Notes: generated from the letters alone by a model not told the origin. Shown: positions 1-7,692, counted from the first letter of the stretch. The stretch: DNA of 16,096 nucleotides from Berkiella sp964502705 (GCA_964502705.1 CAZCXZ010000077.1:1-16096); one strand, 5' to 3'. Made by a program: numbers and translations.

Positions 1-1410
1 TCTTTCTAACATGCTAGTGGTTGAACAACCTGGGACAAAGGGCAGAATTTTAACTTGTCCACCTTTGGCCAATACATGTTCACTTCCCGCGATTTGATGG
101 ACTTCATAATCGCCCCCTTTCACCAAAATATTTGGTGATACGGCTTCGATCAGTGCACGAGGAGTGTCTTCACTAAAGGGCACAACATAGTCAACACACC
201 CTAACGCCCCAAGCACCTGCATGCGCTCAAGCAAACGATTAATGGGTCGTGTTGGGCCTTTTAAACGTGAAATAGAAGCATCGTCATTAACAGCAATAAT
301 TAGGCAATCGCCCAATGCACGAGCTTGTTGTAAATAGGTAATATGACCTGCATGCAAAATATCAAAGCAGCCATTGGTCATGACAATTTTTTTGCCTTTG
401 GCTTTTAATTTAGTGGCTTCTGCAATTAAAGCCTCTTTCGACAATACATTTTGTGTCCAGGTAAAACCTTGTTCTAGTTGAAGCTCAGTTTGTATTTCTT
501 CGCTCGTAATGGTTGCGGTGCCTAATCGACCCACCGAAATACCAGCAGCAGTATTGGCTAGTTCTGCTGCGTCCGACAAAGAACATTTAGCCGCCAATGC
601 ACCTGCTAATACAGCAATCACGGTGTCACCGGCTCCTGTGATATCAAACACTTCACGCGCTTTGGTAGGAATATGCTTAATGTGCCCATTTTTTTCAAGC
701 AATGTCATACCTGCTGAGCCGCGCGTCACTAATAAAGCATCGAGCGATAAGTCTTTAACAAGTTGTAAGCCTTTTCGTTCAATATCCGCTTCTGTTTCGC
801 AAGCCCCTACCGCCAATTCAAACTCACTCATATTTGGCGTTAGCAAGTTGGCTCCACGATAGACACTTAAATCCGCATTTTTTGGATCAACCAACACCAT
901 CACGCCATGCTGTCTTGCATACTCAATGATAGGTTGTGGGTATGCTAATACCCCTTTCGCATAATCCGATAAAATAAGCACATGGGTTGTTTTGATTAAA
1001 GGCGCTAAACGCTCGATCATCTTTTCAGCAGGCCAGCGCTGCTTATCTTCAAAGTCTAAACGGATCAATTGTTGATGACGACCTAAAACCCGCAATTTTA
1101 ATGTGGTGTTTAACGTTGGTGAACGTATGAATTCACATTGCACCTCTTTGCTTTGCAACATGCGCATGAGTTGGCGTCCTGGATCATCTTCACCAATCAC
1201 GCTAATCAGCGTTGTGGCAGCTCCCAATGCTTGCACGTTAACTGCAACGTTTGCCGCTCCCCCTACCCGTTCTTCATTACGGTCGATACGCACAACAGGC
1301 ACCGGCGCTTCTGGAGAAATACGTGAAGTATCACCATGCCAATAGCGATCAAGCATTGCATCGCCCAGAACAACAATTCGAGCATTGGAGAAATCAGGAC
1401 AATTTAACAT
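1..1410 (-). CDS. hldE: Bifunctional heptose 7-phosphate kinase / heptose 1-phosphate adenylyltransferase HldE, 3' end cut by window edge
   Basis: HldE phosphorylates D-glycero-beta-D-manno-heptose 7-phosphate at C1 and, after dephosphorylation by GmhB, adenylylates the product to ADP-heptose, the sugar donor for the LPS inner core; it is cytoplasmic. The reading frame is open for 470 codons from ATG 1410 to base 1 without a stop. E. coli HldE has about 477 residues, so only a few codons are missing. The N-terminal PfkB/ribokinase-type kinase shows GDAMLDRYW near residue 16 and DITGAGDT near residues 256-263, with D262 as the expected catalytic base. The C-terminal nucleotidyltransferase shows TNGCFDILHAGH with the HxGH signature at 353-356, and the expected GCSTT motif lies near the end. 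The start matches the family N-terminus, with a GTGGGAA purine stretch upstream. It is last in the LPS run, 74 bases after the kinase-like gene. Confidence 0.96.
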   Translation of the reverse strand, partial: MLNCPDFSNARIVVLGDAMLDRYWHGDTSRISPEAPVPVVRIDRNEERVGGAANVAVNVQALGAATTLISVIGEDDPGRQLMRMLQSKEVQCEFIRSPTLNTTLKLRVLGRHQQLIRLDFEDKQRWPAEKMIERLAPLIKTTHVLILSDYAKGVLAYPQPIIEYARQHGVMVLVDPKNADLSVYRGANLLTPNMSEFELAVGACETEADIERKGLQLVKDLSLDALLVTRGSAGMTLLEKNGHIKHIPTKAREVFDITGAGDTVIAVLAGALAAKCSLSDAAELANTAAGISVGRLGTATITSEEIQTELQLEQGFTWTQNVLSKEALIAEATKLKAKGKKIVMTNGCFDILHAGHITYLQQARALGDCLIIAVNDDASISRLKGPTRPINRLLERMQVLGALGCVDYVVPFSEDTPRALIEAVSPNILVKGGDYEVHQIAGSEHVLAKGGQVKILPFVPGCSTTSMLER

Positions 1411-1484
1411 AACATTCCCACTTTATTTTATTTTGCTTTCTAAGTTTTTAAATTTTTGAGCTATTGGGTTTCGCCACCGGCATC

Positions 1485-2126
1485 CTAACACAACAGCCCT
1501 CGCTCTTTGAAATAAGTCTTGAATAATTCAGCAACTTTGGAAGAAATCTCTGGATAATCTTGCCAATTTTCCATAAATCGATCAATTTCATGCGCTGTTG
1601 CGCGTTTCGAAAAACTCGACAATCGATAGTGCCGCATGCTGTCTAAATCGATTAAATAAGGCTGCGAGCCTATCAGAATAATATTACTTAAATTTAAGTC
1701 TCGATGGCTCAAATGCTGCGATGCCAATTTTTCAATCATGATCACAATATTCTTCGCAACCAATTCCCATTCGGCTTCATATGCATTGTCGGAAAAAAAT
1801 CGCAGTGCATCAATGCCACCTAATAACGAACAAATAAAATACGAGCGCCTCTTCAAAGGACCCAATCGATCTTCAATATAAGCAATCGGTTCAAATGTAT
1901 GGATATTTGCCGCTTTCAATTGCATGGCAAAACGCCAATTTTTACGTGCTCGCGAGACACAGACCAAGCGACGCATAAAATGTATAAACCCTTTGGTGTT
2001 TGCGCGTTTGATAACAAGGGGTTTATCGTCGACATTAACAATAACGACGGTAGAGGTCGGGTCATCTTTTAAAACTTTTGAAGCCGAAAGCATTGCTTTG
2101 TCAATATCACTTAACACCACTTGCAT
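1485..2126 (-). CDS. WaaP/Kdo-kinase-family LPS core sugar kinase (putative)
   Basis: This is a 213-residue protein with the catalytic core of a protein-kinase-like sugar kinase. A VIKR segment near residue 40 is the probable ATP-binding lysine, HRDLNLSNI near residue 141 is the catalytic loop, and LIDLDS about 15 residues later is the metal-binding DFG-equivalent. The HRDLN...D.D pattern, the size and the position among LPS genes fit the Kdo/WaaP family, which phosphorylates core heptose or Kdo on the cytoplasmic side. The exact acceptor cannot be read from sequence. The start is uncertain. ATG 2126 lies 37 bases after the upstream glycosyltransferase stop but has only a weak Shine-Dalgarno. 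ATG 2192 (235 aa) would overlap that gene by 29 bases. A still longer frame from 2264 would overlap by about 100 bases and is unlikely. Confidence 0.8.
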   Translation of the reverse strand: MQVVLSDIDKAMLSASKVLKDDPTSTVVIVNVDDKPLVIKRANTKGFIHFMRRLVCVSRARKNWRFAMQLKAANIHTFEPIAYIEDRLGPLKRRSYFICSLLGGIDALRFFSDNAYEAEWELVAKNIVIMIEKLASQHLSHRDLNLSNIILIGSQPYLIDLDSMRHYRLSSFSKRATAHEIDRFMENWQDYPEISSKVAELFKTYFKERGLLC

Positions 2127-2163
2127 TTTTTTAGTACTGAATTGTGGTTGGCAAACAACGAGC

Positions 2164-3009
2164 CTATTCCACTTGCATGTAATTATTGTCATGTATGTAC
2201 TGATCAAAACCTTTTTTTGCTTTAGTCTCGTTATTTTGCAGCGTCTCGGCAAGTCGGCAAGCATTCTCTGTTAACATGGAGCGGCTTTGCTCTTTATGCC
2301 AAAGATGAATGACACCCGTTGCAAATTTTCCAGATTTACGCTTTCTATTTGCTCTTAACAATCTGACAATTAAATCTGAATCTTCAAATCCCCAACCGAC
2401 AAATTGTTCGTCCAAACCATTCACCAGGGCATAATCTGCTCGCCATAATGCCAGATTACAGGTTTTGACGCCTTTCCATTGTTTAGGAGACATTTTTCGA
2501 AATTGCCCCATTGGCAACGTTAATATGGGTAAAAATCGATTACATTCGCGTTGTATTGTTTTAACGGCCCATTGCGTTAGCGACAAACGTTCAAGCGGCA
2601 TTTTCTCAGCAAGTGCTTTACGGGTAAAAGCCTGAGTAAGCAGCAAACGATTTCCCGCAACAAAATAACCTTCTTCAGCCAAAGCAACATGATTGCTGAC
2701 AAAGTTTGGCAACGGCACACAATCACCATCTAGGAAAATCAAATAATCATATTGCGCTAATGCCGCGGCGCGATTACGGATCATAGCCGCTCTAAACCCT
2801 TCATCTGGGTGCCAACAATGTTTAATTGGAAAGGAAGCACGTTTTTGCCAAGCTTGGACAACGTTACCCGTCTCTTCTTTGGAGCCATCATCAGCGATGA
2901 TCACTTCCATGCGATCGTAGGTTTGAGCATTCAGACCACTGAGCACCCGGTCAAGCGCATCTGGCCAATTATAGGTTGTGACAATGACACTAACACCCAG
3001 CTTATTCAT
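2164..3009 (-). CDS. Glycosyltransferase family 2, probable LPS core glycosyltransferase
   Basis: This 281-residue GT-A fold enzyme starts with VSVIVTTYNWPDAL. It carries the nucleotide-binding DDGS at residues 40-43, the metal-binding DGD at 94-96, and GWGFEDSDL at 205-213, the signature of the galactosyltransferase-like C-terminal domain (Glyco_transf_7C) that supplies the catalytic acid. GVIHLWH near 232-238 fits the conserved C-terminal histidine motif. No membrane segment is seen, so it should be cytosolic or membrane-peripheral. Its place between the O-antigen ligase-like gene (12 bases upstream) and the sugar-kinase gene points to addition of a hexose to the LPS core. Donor and acceptor cannot be predicted. 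It occupies the position where other gammaproteobacteria often have the core GT4 enzyme WaaG. Confidence 0.88.
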   Translation of the reverse strand: MNKLGVSVIVTTYNWPDALDRVLSGLNAQTYDRMEVIIADDGSKEETGNVVQAWQKRASFPIKHCWHPDEGFRAAMIRNRAAALAQYDYLIFLDGDCVPLPNFVSNHVALAEEGYFVAGNRLLLTQAFTRKALAEKMPLERLSLTQWAVKTIQRECNRFLPILTLPMGQFRKMSPKQWKGVKTCNLALWRADYALVNGLDEQFVGWGFEDSDLIVRLLRANRKRKSGKFATGVIHLWHKEQSRSMLTENACRLAETLQNNETKAKKGFDQYIHDNNYMQVE

Positions 3010-3021
3010 CGTGATTTCTCA

Positions 3022-4260
3022 TTAGTGCAACAATACGGCTTTAGCCGCCACTTTACGGCTTGGCAATGGAATGATTGCAAAACATATCGCGGTCATTAAG
3101 CAGAAGAAGTAGCCTTCAGCAAAATCTTTCAGCCATGAATTGAGAATGCACCCCAACATGAATGTTAATAATACCCCCTGACAAAAGCCACGTAGATCTA
3201 AAGGCATTTGCCAAGTGAGCTGCCACTGTCGATAGAACAATCCCAAAAGCAAAACGAGCCCGATGATGCCCAATTCAACCCCAACCCGTAAATATTCATT
3301 ATGTGGGTTATCCGTCAGTAGCGTATATTGCCCCTGATGAAACTGTGCATAGGCTGAACCATAGCTGCCCGTACCCCAACCAAATAGTGGTTTTTGCCAA
3401 ATGAGTGCCGAGCTGGTTTTGGCAAATTCCAATCTTGACCCTAAAGAAGACTCCAGTAGGCGTCCACCCTGATGATAAAAATCGATATCTTGCACTAAGA
3501 GATTGACTCGGTCTGATAGAACGGGCGAGGTAAAATAGGCACCCACAATCATGACGCTTGCAATACCGGTTGCAATAAATATGCCTTTTAACCGGTACCA
3601 CTGCCACGCTAACGTCAGCAAACACAATACGAGGGTAATATAACCAATTCTGCCGACACTCATAAAAAGTAAGTAATAAACCATTAGAGCCACGATCATC
3701 ATCAGCTGTATACGGTAACGGGGCAAATATTTACACTGAGAAGCTAAATAGAACGCTGCAATTGCCATGAAGAAGCTAGTTTTAATATGGCTCTTAAACA
3801 CCGCTCCCATAGGATATTTAGTGCCTATTGGTAGCCCTGCATAGACTTTTCCAAAGGCCAGCACCATCGTAAAAATCATCGCGAATGCAAAAGCCCATAA
3901 AGCATAGCGCCCCGTCTTTTTGTCTTGATAAAAATACATGAGTATCGGGATCACGCCTAAACGCAAGCTATCAATTAAGCTGCGCCGCATAGACTCTTCA
4001 TCACCACTTGAGTAAAACATACCCACAATCGAAAGTAGGATCAGCGCATAAATCCAGAATACCAACGGATGACGTGACAAGATATCTTTCTTTTGCGCAT
4101 GATTGGGTCCAAGCAGCCAAGCCAAAAAAATGATAACCACTAAGATAGTGGTTATCGCTGTGGAGATCGGCACAACAAACGCTAATGCAATCGCAGAGGC
4201 TTGACCGAGCTTATCCCACTTGGGATCGGAGAGTTCTAAAAATGATTTTCTGGTTGACAT
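3022..4260 (-). CDS. waaL: O-antigen ligase-like polymerase/ligase, WaaL/Wzy_C family
   Basis: This is a 412-residue polytopic inner-membrane protein with roughly ten or more hydrophobic segments. The first is around residues 22-50, several lie between 60 and 220, and a final group lies near 330-400. After a large periplasmic loop (about residues 230-320) it has GWGTGSYG and then DNPHNEYLRVGVELGIIG, typical of the Wzy_C/O-antigen ligase superfamily, whose conserved Arg and His residues sit in such loops. WaaL joins undecaprenyl-linked O-chain to lipid A-core at the periplasmic face. Location inside a core-LPS operon favours ligase over Wzy polymerase, but the family does not separate the two cleanly. 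ATG 4260 is chosen; it overlaps the waaC stop by 25 bases. An in-frame upstream start at 4305 would overlap by 70 bases. Neither has a strong ribosome binding site. Confidence 0.82.
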   Translation of the reverse strand: MSTRKSFLELSDPKWDKLGQASAIALAFVVPISTAITTILVVIIFLAWLLGPNHAQKKDILSRHPLVFWIYALILLSIVGMFYSSGDEESMRRSLIDSLRLGVIPILMYFYQDKKTGRYALWAFAFAMIFTMVLAFGKVYAGLPIGTKYPMGAVFKSHIKTSFFMAIAAFYLASQCKYLPRYRIQLMMIVALMVYYLLFMSVGRIGYITLVLCLLTLAWQWYRLKGIFIATGIASVMIVGAYFTSPVLSDRVNLLVQDIDFYHQGGRLLESSLGSRLEFAKTSSALIWQKPLFGWGTGSYGSAYAQFHQGQYTLLTDNPHNEYLRVGVELGIIGLVLLLGLFYRQWQLTWQMPLDLRGFCQGVLLTFMLGCILNSWLKDFAEGYFFCLMTAICFAIIPLPSRKVAAKAVLLH

Positions 4261-5315
4261 AGTGATGTTTGATAATCTTTCATAAGTTTTTGTAATCCTT
4301 GCCAAACAGTTCTTGGCGTTATGCTCTCAAAACAGGGAGGCATCACTGCGTGTGCATCCCCTTGCTTACATTCGCGCCCAAAACAAGGCGAACACGCAAA
4401 TGTACTTTTGATATGCTGTTGCCAAGGACCGTAGGCCCCTGTGAGTTCTGGTGAGGTCGGCCCGTAAAGTGAAACCGTAGGCACTGCCATTGCTGCCGCC
4501 ATATGACCTAAACCGGTATCAACTGCGACAACGCCATTTGCCAGACTCAATAATGTCGTTAATTCTGCTAAAGTGTGCTTAGGCAATACGCTTGGAAGCT
4601 TAGCAACGTCGTGATTCTCGCAGTATTGTCTTATTGTAAGCGCTCTCTTCCTTTCTTCTTCATTGCCCCACGGTAACAATACCTGGTAACCACTTTGTGC
4701 GACGATAAATGCCAACTGCTGCCAAAAAGATTCTGGCCAATGTTTGGTCGACCAGGTTGTGCCATGTAAAAAAAGTATGGTATCCGTACCATAAGATAAT
4801 GCGGGCAATCGGCTTACATCGATTCCATACTGTGGTGCTGATTTAGGTAATGAATAATCGAGTGCGCCTGCGAAAAGCTGCCTTACTCGATCGACCGCAT
4901 GCTGTTGCCAAGGAACAGCAATACCTTTTTGATAAAAAAGACTTGCCCATTTTTCTCGTGCGCTCGCAGAATTCAAACCAACGCGCTTTCCCTTGGCTAA
5001 ACAAGCTAATAACGCGCTCTTCATTAATCCTTGCGCATCAATAACAAGATCATAATCCGTTTGTCTTAATTGGTTTAAGCACTGCCGCCATTCGCCCTGC
5101 TTCAACGTTTGCCAAGGCATTTTCCTGAAACGGCGCAACGGCGCTTCAATGATCTTATCCACGGCAGGATGCCAGGATGGAACCTGCGCAAATCCAGGCT
5201 CTACGACCCAATCGAAGCTTAACCCCGGATGCGCGGCTTTCGCATCGGTTAGTGCAGGTAAAGTATGAATAACATCCCCCATAGAGGACATTTTGACAAT
5301 CAAGATCTTTTTCAT
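4236..5315 (-). CDS. waaC: LPS heptosyltransferase I WaaC
   Basis: WaaC transfers the first L-glycero-D-manno-heptose from ADP-heptose to Kdo2-lipid A at the inner face of the inner membrane. The 359-residue GT9 protein has the WaaC N-terminus ILIVKMSSMGDVIHTLPAL, with D14 matching the catalytic base Asp13 of the E. coli enzyme, then FDWVVEPGFAQVPSWHP and VIDAQGLMKSAL. The donor-binding half has LHGTTWSTKHWPE near 184-195 and DTGLGHMAAAM at 266-276. It is about 40 residues longer than the E. coli protein. The extra length is mostly C-terminal and includes a Cys cluster (C308, C311, C316, C328). The start codon overlaps the waaF stop in an ATGA arrangement (5312-5315), which indicates translational coupling. 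Confidence 0.96.
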   Translation of the reverse strand: MKKILIVKMSSMGDVIHTLPALTDAKAAHPGLSFDWVVEPGFAQVPSWHPAVDKIIEAPLRRFRKMPWQTLKQGEWRQCLNQLRQTDYDLVIDAQGLMKSALLACLAKGKRVGLNSASAREKWASLFYQKGIAVPWQQHAVDRVRQLFAGALDYSLPKSAPQYGIDVSRLPALSYGTDTILFLHGTTWSTKHWPESFWQQLAFIVAQSGYQVLLPWGNEEERKRALTIRQYCENHDVAKLPSVLPKHTLAELTTLLSLANGVVAVDTGLGHMAAAMAVPTVSLYGPTSPELTGAYGPWQQHIKSTFACSPCFGRECKQGDAHAVMPPCFESITPRTVWQGLQKLMKDYQTSLCQPENHF

Positions 5316-6319
5316 GCATTAACCAACGAATAGGCCGCCTGCAGCACCGTATCGACTGATAGTTGTTTCATGCATTGATGATGCATCAACGGGCAAGTTC
5401 TTTTGAAGCAAGGACTGCAGCCAATATTTTCTTTCACGATCCGTACTCTATCGCTTAACGGTGGCGTAAATCCTGGTGATGTTGAACCATAAATAGCGAC
5501 GAGGGGTATGTTTAAAGCGGCAGCAATATGCATCAATCCTGAATCATTGGTTGCCACTAATTTGGCAAGTGACATTAAATCTATTGCATCACCCAGTGAT
5601 GTACGACCTGTTAAATCAATTGCTTGCTGCTCGGTTTGCGTTTGGATCTGTTTTGCCACTTCGGTATCTTTAGCCGAACCAAAGATCCATACCTGCCAAC
5701 CTCGAGCAATGTAGTCATTAGCAAAAGCGGCATAAGCTTCTTCGGGCCAACGCTTAGAAGGGCCAAATTCCGCACCTGGGCAAAGCACAAGGATGGGTTT
5801 ATCCACATTGAGCTGATAGCTTGCGAGTGCTTTTCGAGCATTTTCAGCATCTGCTATTAATGCAGGACGCAATGCCATGGCTTGTTGCTTGTCTGCGGCG
5901 AGTGCAACATAACGTTCAACCATGAGTGGATGCTGTTGCTTATCTAAAACGCGTACATCGTTTAAAAGTCCATAACGCCACTCTCCGCGCCAACCGATGC
6001 GGTTAGGAATTCTGGCCATAAAGGGAATCAAAGCGGACTTCCAAGAATTCGGCAGCACATAACAGCGCTGGTAGTTTTTAGATTTTAGTTTTTTAGCTAA
6101 CCCTATTCTTTGCGCAAGGCCAAACTCGCCGTGCTTCAAAGACATCGGAATACTATCCGAGATTTCTGGCATACGTGCTGTTAGAGAACGGCTCCACTCA
6201 GGGGCCAACACTTCAATAACAGTTTGTGGATAACGAATTTTGATTGCCTTAAACAAGGCTTGCGCCATCACCATATCACCCACCCAGGATGGGCCGATGA
6301 TTAAAGTTTTATCAATCAA
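5312..6319 (-). CDS. waaF: ADP-heptose:LPS heptosyltransferase II WaaF (TTG start)
   Basis: WaaF adds the second inner-core heptose to heptose-Kdo2-lipid A. The 335-residue GT9 protein contains TLIIGPSWVGDMVMAQAL with the expected catalytic Asp at residue 15, RYGLLNDVRVL near 115, CPGAEFGPSKRWP near 180-192 and TNDSGLMH near 257-264. It matches the E. coli WaaF family from end to end. No ATG lies near the N-terminus. TTG 6319 is chosen because a GAGG ribosome binding site lies six bases upstream and the position matches the E. coli start to within a few residues. TTG 6334 is an alternative that adds five residues. The C-terminus carries a Cys cluster (C301, C304, C309, C316). The stop overlaps the waaC start by four bases. 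Confidence 0.95.
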   Translation of the reverse strand: MIDKTLIIGPSWVGDMVMAQALFKAIKIRYPQTVIEVLAPEWSRSLTARMPEISDSIPMSLKHGEFGLAQRIGLAKKLKSKNYQRCYVLPNSWKSALIPFMARIPNRIGWRGEWRYGLLNDVRVLDKQQHPLMVERYVALAADKQQAMALRPALIADAENARKALASYQLNVDKPILVLCPGAEFGPSKRWPEEAYAAFANDYIARGWQVWIFGSAKDTEVAKQIQTQTEQQAIDLTGRTSLGDAIDLMSLAKLVATNDSGLMHIAAALNIPLVAIYGSTSPGFTPPLSDRVRIVKENIGCSPCFKRTCPLMHHQCMKQLSVDTVLQAAYSLVNA

Positions 6320-6382
6320 ATGTGACCTCGCCAATTGCTATCCAAGGTAATGAAAACTACCAGATTTTGTCACATATTTGGA

Positions 6383-6415
6383 GCGAAATAAGCACTCTTG
6401 TGCACTTTTATTCGC
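6383..6415 (-). repeat. Bulged hairpin directly after the zf-CHCC stop codon
   Basis: The arms GCGAAATAA (6383-6391) and TTATTCGC (6408-6415) pair with one bulged base. Between them GCAC-TCTT-GTGC can form an inner stem, leaving a four-base bulge. It begins just after the stop codon at 6417-6419 on the minus strand. There is no U tract downstream, so a Rho-independent terminator is not supported. It could be an mRNA stability or processing structure between the zinc-finger gene and waaF. Confidence 0.35.
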
Positions 6416-6416
6416 A

Positions 6417-6623
6417 TTAAGCCTCTTGGAAGTCTGATAGGACAAATGCAGAGCCACAATATGGACAACTGGCTTTGCCAGTTTTCTCAATTGGCAGATA
6501 CACTCTTGGATGCGCATTCCACAAAGCCATGTCTGGCATTGGGCAAGATAGCGGCAAATCTGATTTACTAACTTTGTATAATTTTGCTGCGCTGGCAGTC
6601 AATTTTTTGTCTTGCGGATCCAT
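6417..6623 (-). CDS. Small zinc-finger protein, zf-CHCC family (COG4391-like)
   Basis: This is a 68-residue protein with the CHCC zinc-ribbon pattern of the family that also includes the mitochondrial complex I subunit NDUFS6. LPLSCPMP supplies C27, WNAHPRVYLPIE supplies H38, and ASCPYCGSAFVL supplies C53 and C56. In bacteria the family is small, cytosolic and poorly characterised, and it is often found near ilvE or LPS heptosyltransferase genes, as here. ATG 6623 is chosen because AAAGGG lies five bases upstream and the length is normal for the family. An upstream in-frame GTG at 6725 would run back into ilvE and is not credible. A hairpin with a U tract (6646-6675) separates it from ilvE, so its expression may depend on read-through or its own promoter. 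Confidence 0.9.
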   Translation of the reverse strand: MDPQDKKLTASAAKLYKVSKSDLPLSCPMPDMALWNAHPRVYLPIEKTGKASCPYCGSAFVLSDFQEA

Positions 6624-6645
6624 AATTACCCTTTCAATGAAATGC

Positions 6646-6675
6646 AAAAGAGTCCTTATTGTAACATAAGGACTC
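6646..6675 (-). terminator. Intrinsic terminator or attenuator after ilvE
   Basis: On the minus strand GAGTCCTTAT and ATAAGGACTC form a perfect 10-bp stem with a six-base loop (arms 6666-6675 and 6650-6659), followed at once by TTTT (6646-6649). It lies 22 bases after the ilvE stop and 22 bases before the zinc-finger start. The structure is convincing. The short U tract suggests partial termination, which would lower expression of the downstream LPS genes relative to ilvE. Confidence 0.7.
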
Positions 6676-6697
6676 CCTGGTAAAATGGAGAAGCAGC

Positions 6698-7627
6698 CTA
6701 GCGCTCGTTGACATAAGTTAGCCACTCTGGATGACTAACTTTTCTACCGTAGACCTGATCAAAGTAAAGCGTTTGCAATTTTTCAGTTAATGGCCCACGC
6801 GTGCCAGTACCAATCTTGCGACCATCTACCTCACAAATTGGTGTAACTTCCGCTGCCGTTCCTGTAAAAAAGCACTCGTCCGCAACATAGACTTCGTCTC
6901 GAGTAATGGATCGTTCTTCAACTTTCATCCCTAACTCTTGTGCAAAGGTAATAATCGTTGCGCGGGTAATACCTTCTAAACATGACGTTAATTGTGGGGT
7001 GTACAATGCACCATTACGAATTAAGAAAAAATTCTCGCCACTGCCTTCTGCAACATAGCCTTCAGGATCTAATAATAATGCTTCATCACAACCACTGGCT
7101 AACGCTTCACTTAACGCCAACATGGAATTGACATAATTCCCTGTGGCTTTTGCTTTACACATCATGATATTAACATGATGCCTTGTATAAGAAGAGGTGC
7201 GAACTTTAATACCTTTTTCTAATCCTTCTTTACCTAAATATGCACCCCATTCCCAAGCCGCTATAGCAACATGTGATTTCAGGTTATCGGCACGAAGTCC
7301 CATCCCTTCGCTGCCATAAAAACAAATAGGTCGAATATAACCCGCTGATAAATTATTTTTAAGAATAACGTCGCATTGCGCATCATTTAAGGTTTTTTTA
7401 TCGAAAGGCATCGGCATGTTCATAATATGTGCCGAACGGAAAAATCGATCGGTATGATCTTGAAGGCGAAAAATAGCAGGTCCTTTAGGCGTGGGATAAG
7501 CACGCAAGCCCTCAAATATCCCCATCCCATAATGGAGGCTGTGTGTTAGCACATGGATGTTTGCCTCTTTCCATGGAACCAATTGGCCATCAAACCAAAT
7601 AAATCCATCTCTTTGGGACATTGTCAT
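6698..7627 (-). CDS. ilvE: Branched-chain amino acid aminotransferase IlvE
   Basis: IlvE is a PLP-dependent fold-IV transaminase that interconverts Leu, Ile or Val and their 2-oxo acids with glutamate/2-oxoglutarate, the last step of branched-chain amino acid synthesis. The 309-residue protein has the class start RDGFIWFDGQLVPW, the substrate-pocket segment HSLHYGMGIFEGLRAY, the PLP-binding lysine in KATGNY at residue 160 (the same number as in E. coli), and EGSGENFF and FFTGTAAEVTP in the cofactor-phosphate region. ATG 7627 is chosen for its upstream AAAGGAA and for agreement with known N-termini. An in-frame ATG at 7663 would add 12 residues and would lie upstream of the likely transcription start. 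It lies downstream of glnE, and a hairpin terminator follows it. Confidence 0.96.
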   Translation of the reverse strand: MTMSQRDGFIWFDGQLVPWKEANIHVLTHSLHYGMGIFEGLRAYPTPKGPAIFRLQDHTDRFFRSAHIMNMPMPFDKKTLNDAQCDVILKNNLSAGYIRPICFYGSEGMGLRADNLKSHVAIAAWEWGAYLGKEGLEKGIKVRTSSYTRHHVNIMMCKAKATGNYVNSMLALSEALASGCDEALLLDPEGYVAEGSGENFFLIRNGALYTPQLTSCLEGITRATIITFAQELGMKVEERSITRDEVYVADECFFTGTAAEVTPICEVDGRKIGTGTRGPLTEKLQTLYFDQVYGRKVSHPEWLTYVNER

Positions 7628-7664
7628 TGAACGATTCCTTTGTTGTGCTTTTATCTGTGCCATG

Positions 7665-7692
7665 AGTATAACGGTTTACACTTAAAACACAA
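7665..7692 (-). promoter_or_regulatory. Putative sigma-70 promoter for ilvE
   Basis: On the minus strand, TTGTGT (7687-7692) and TATACT (7665-7670) are separated by 16 bases. The -10 matches five of six consensus bases; the -35 matches only three. Transcription would begin near 7658, giving a leader of about 30 bases before ATG 7627 with its AAAGGAA site. This is a pattern match by eye, and read-through from glnE is equally possible. A short CACAA/TTGTG hairpin followed by TTTT overlaps the -35 and could be a weak glnE terminator. Confidence 0.35.

Noticed and set aside
509..862. Plus-strand open frame of 117 codons
   Set aside because: It lies antisense to hldE, has low-complexity composition and no recognisable domain; hldE is certain in this interval.
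1924..2274. Plus-strand open frame of 116 codons
   Set aside because: It is antisense to the kinase-like and GT2 genes and shows no conserved motif.
3308..3625. Minus-strand open frame of 105 codons within waaL
   Set aside because: It is an alternate frame of the ligase-like gene without its own start signals.
6335..6416. Possible promoter for waaF (GTGACA, 17-base spacer, TTACCT)
   Set aside because: The -35 is good but the -10 matches only two of six consensus bases, so it is not reported as a feature.
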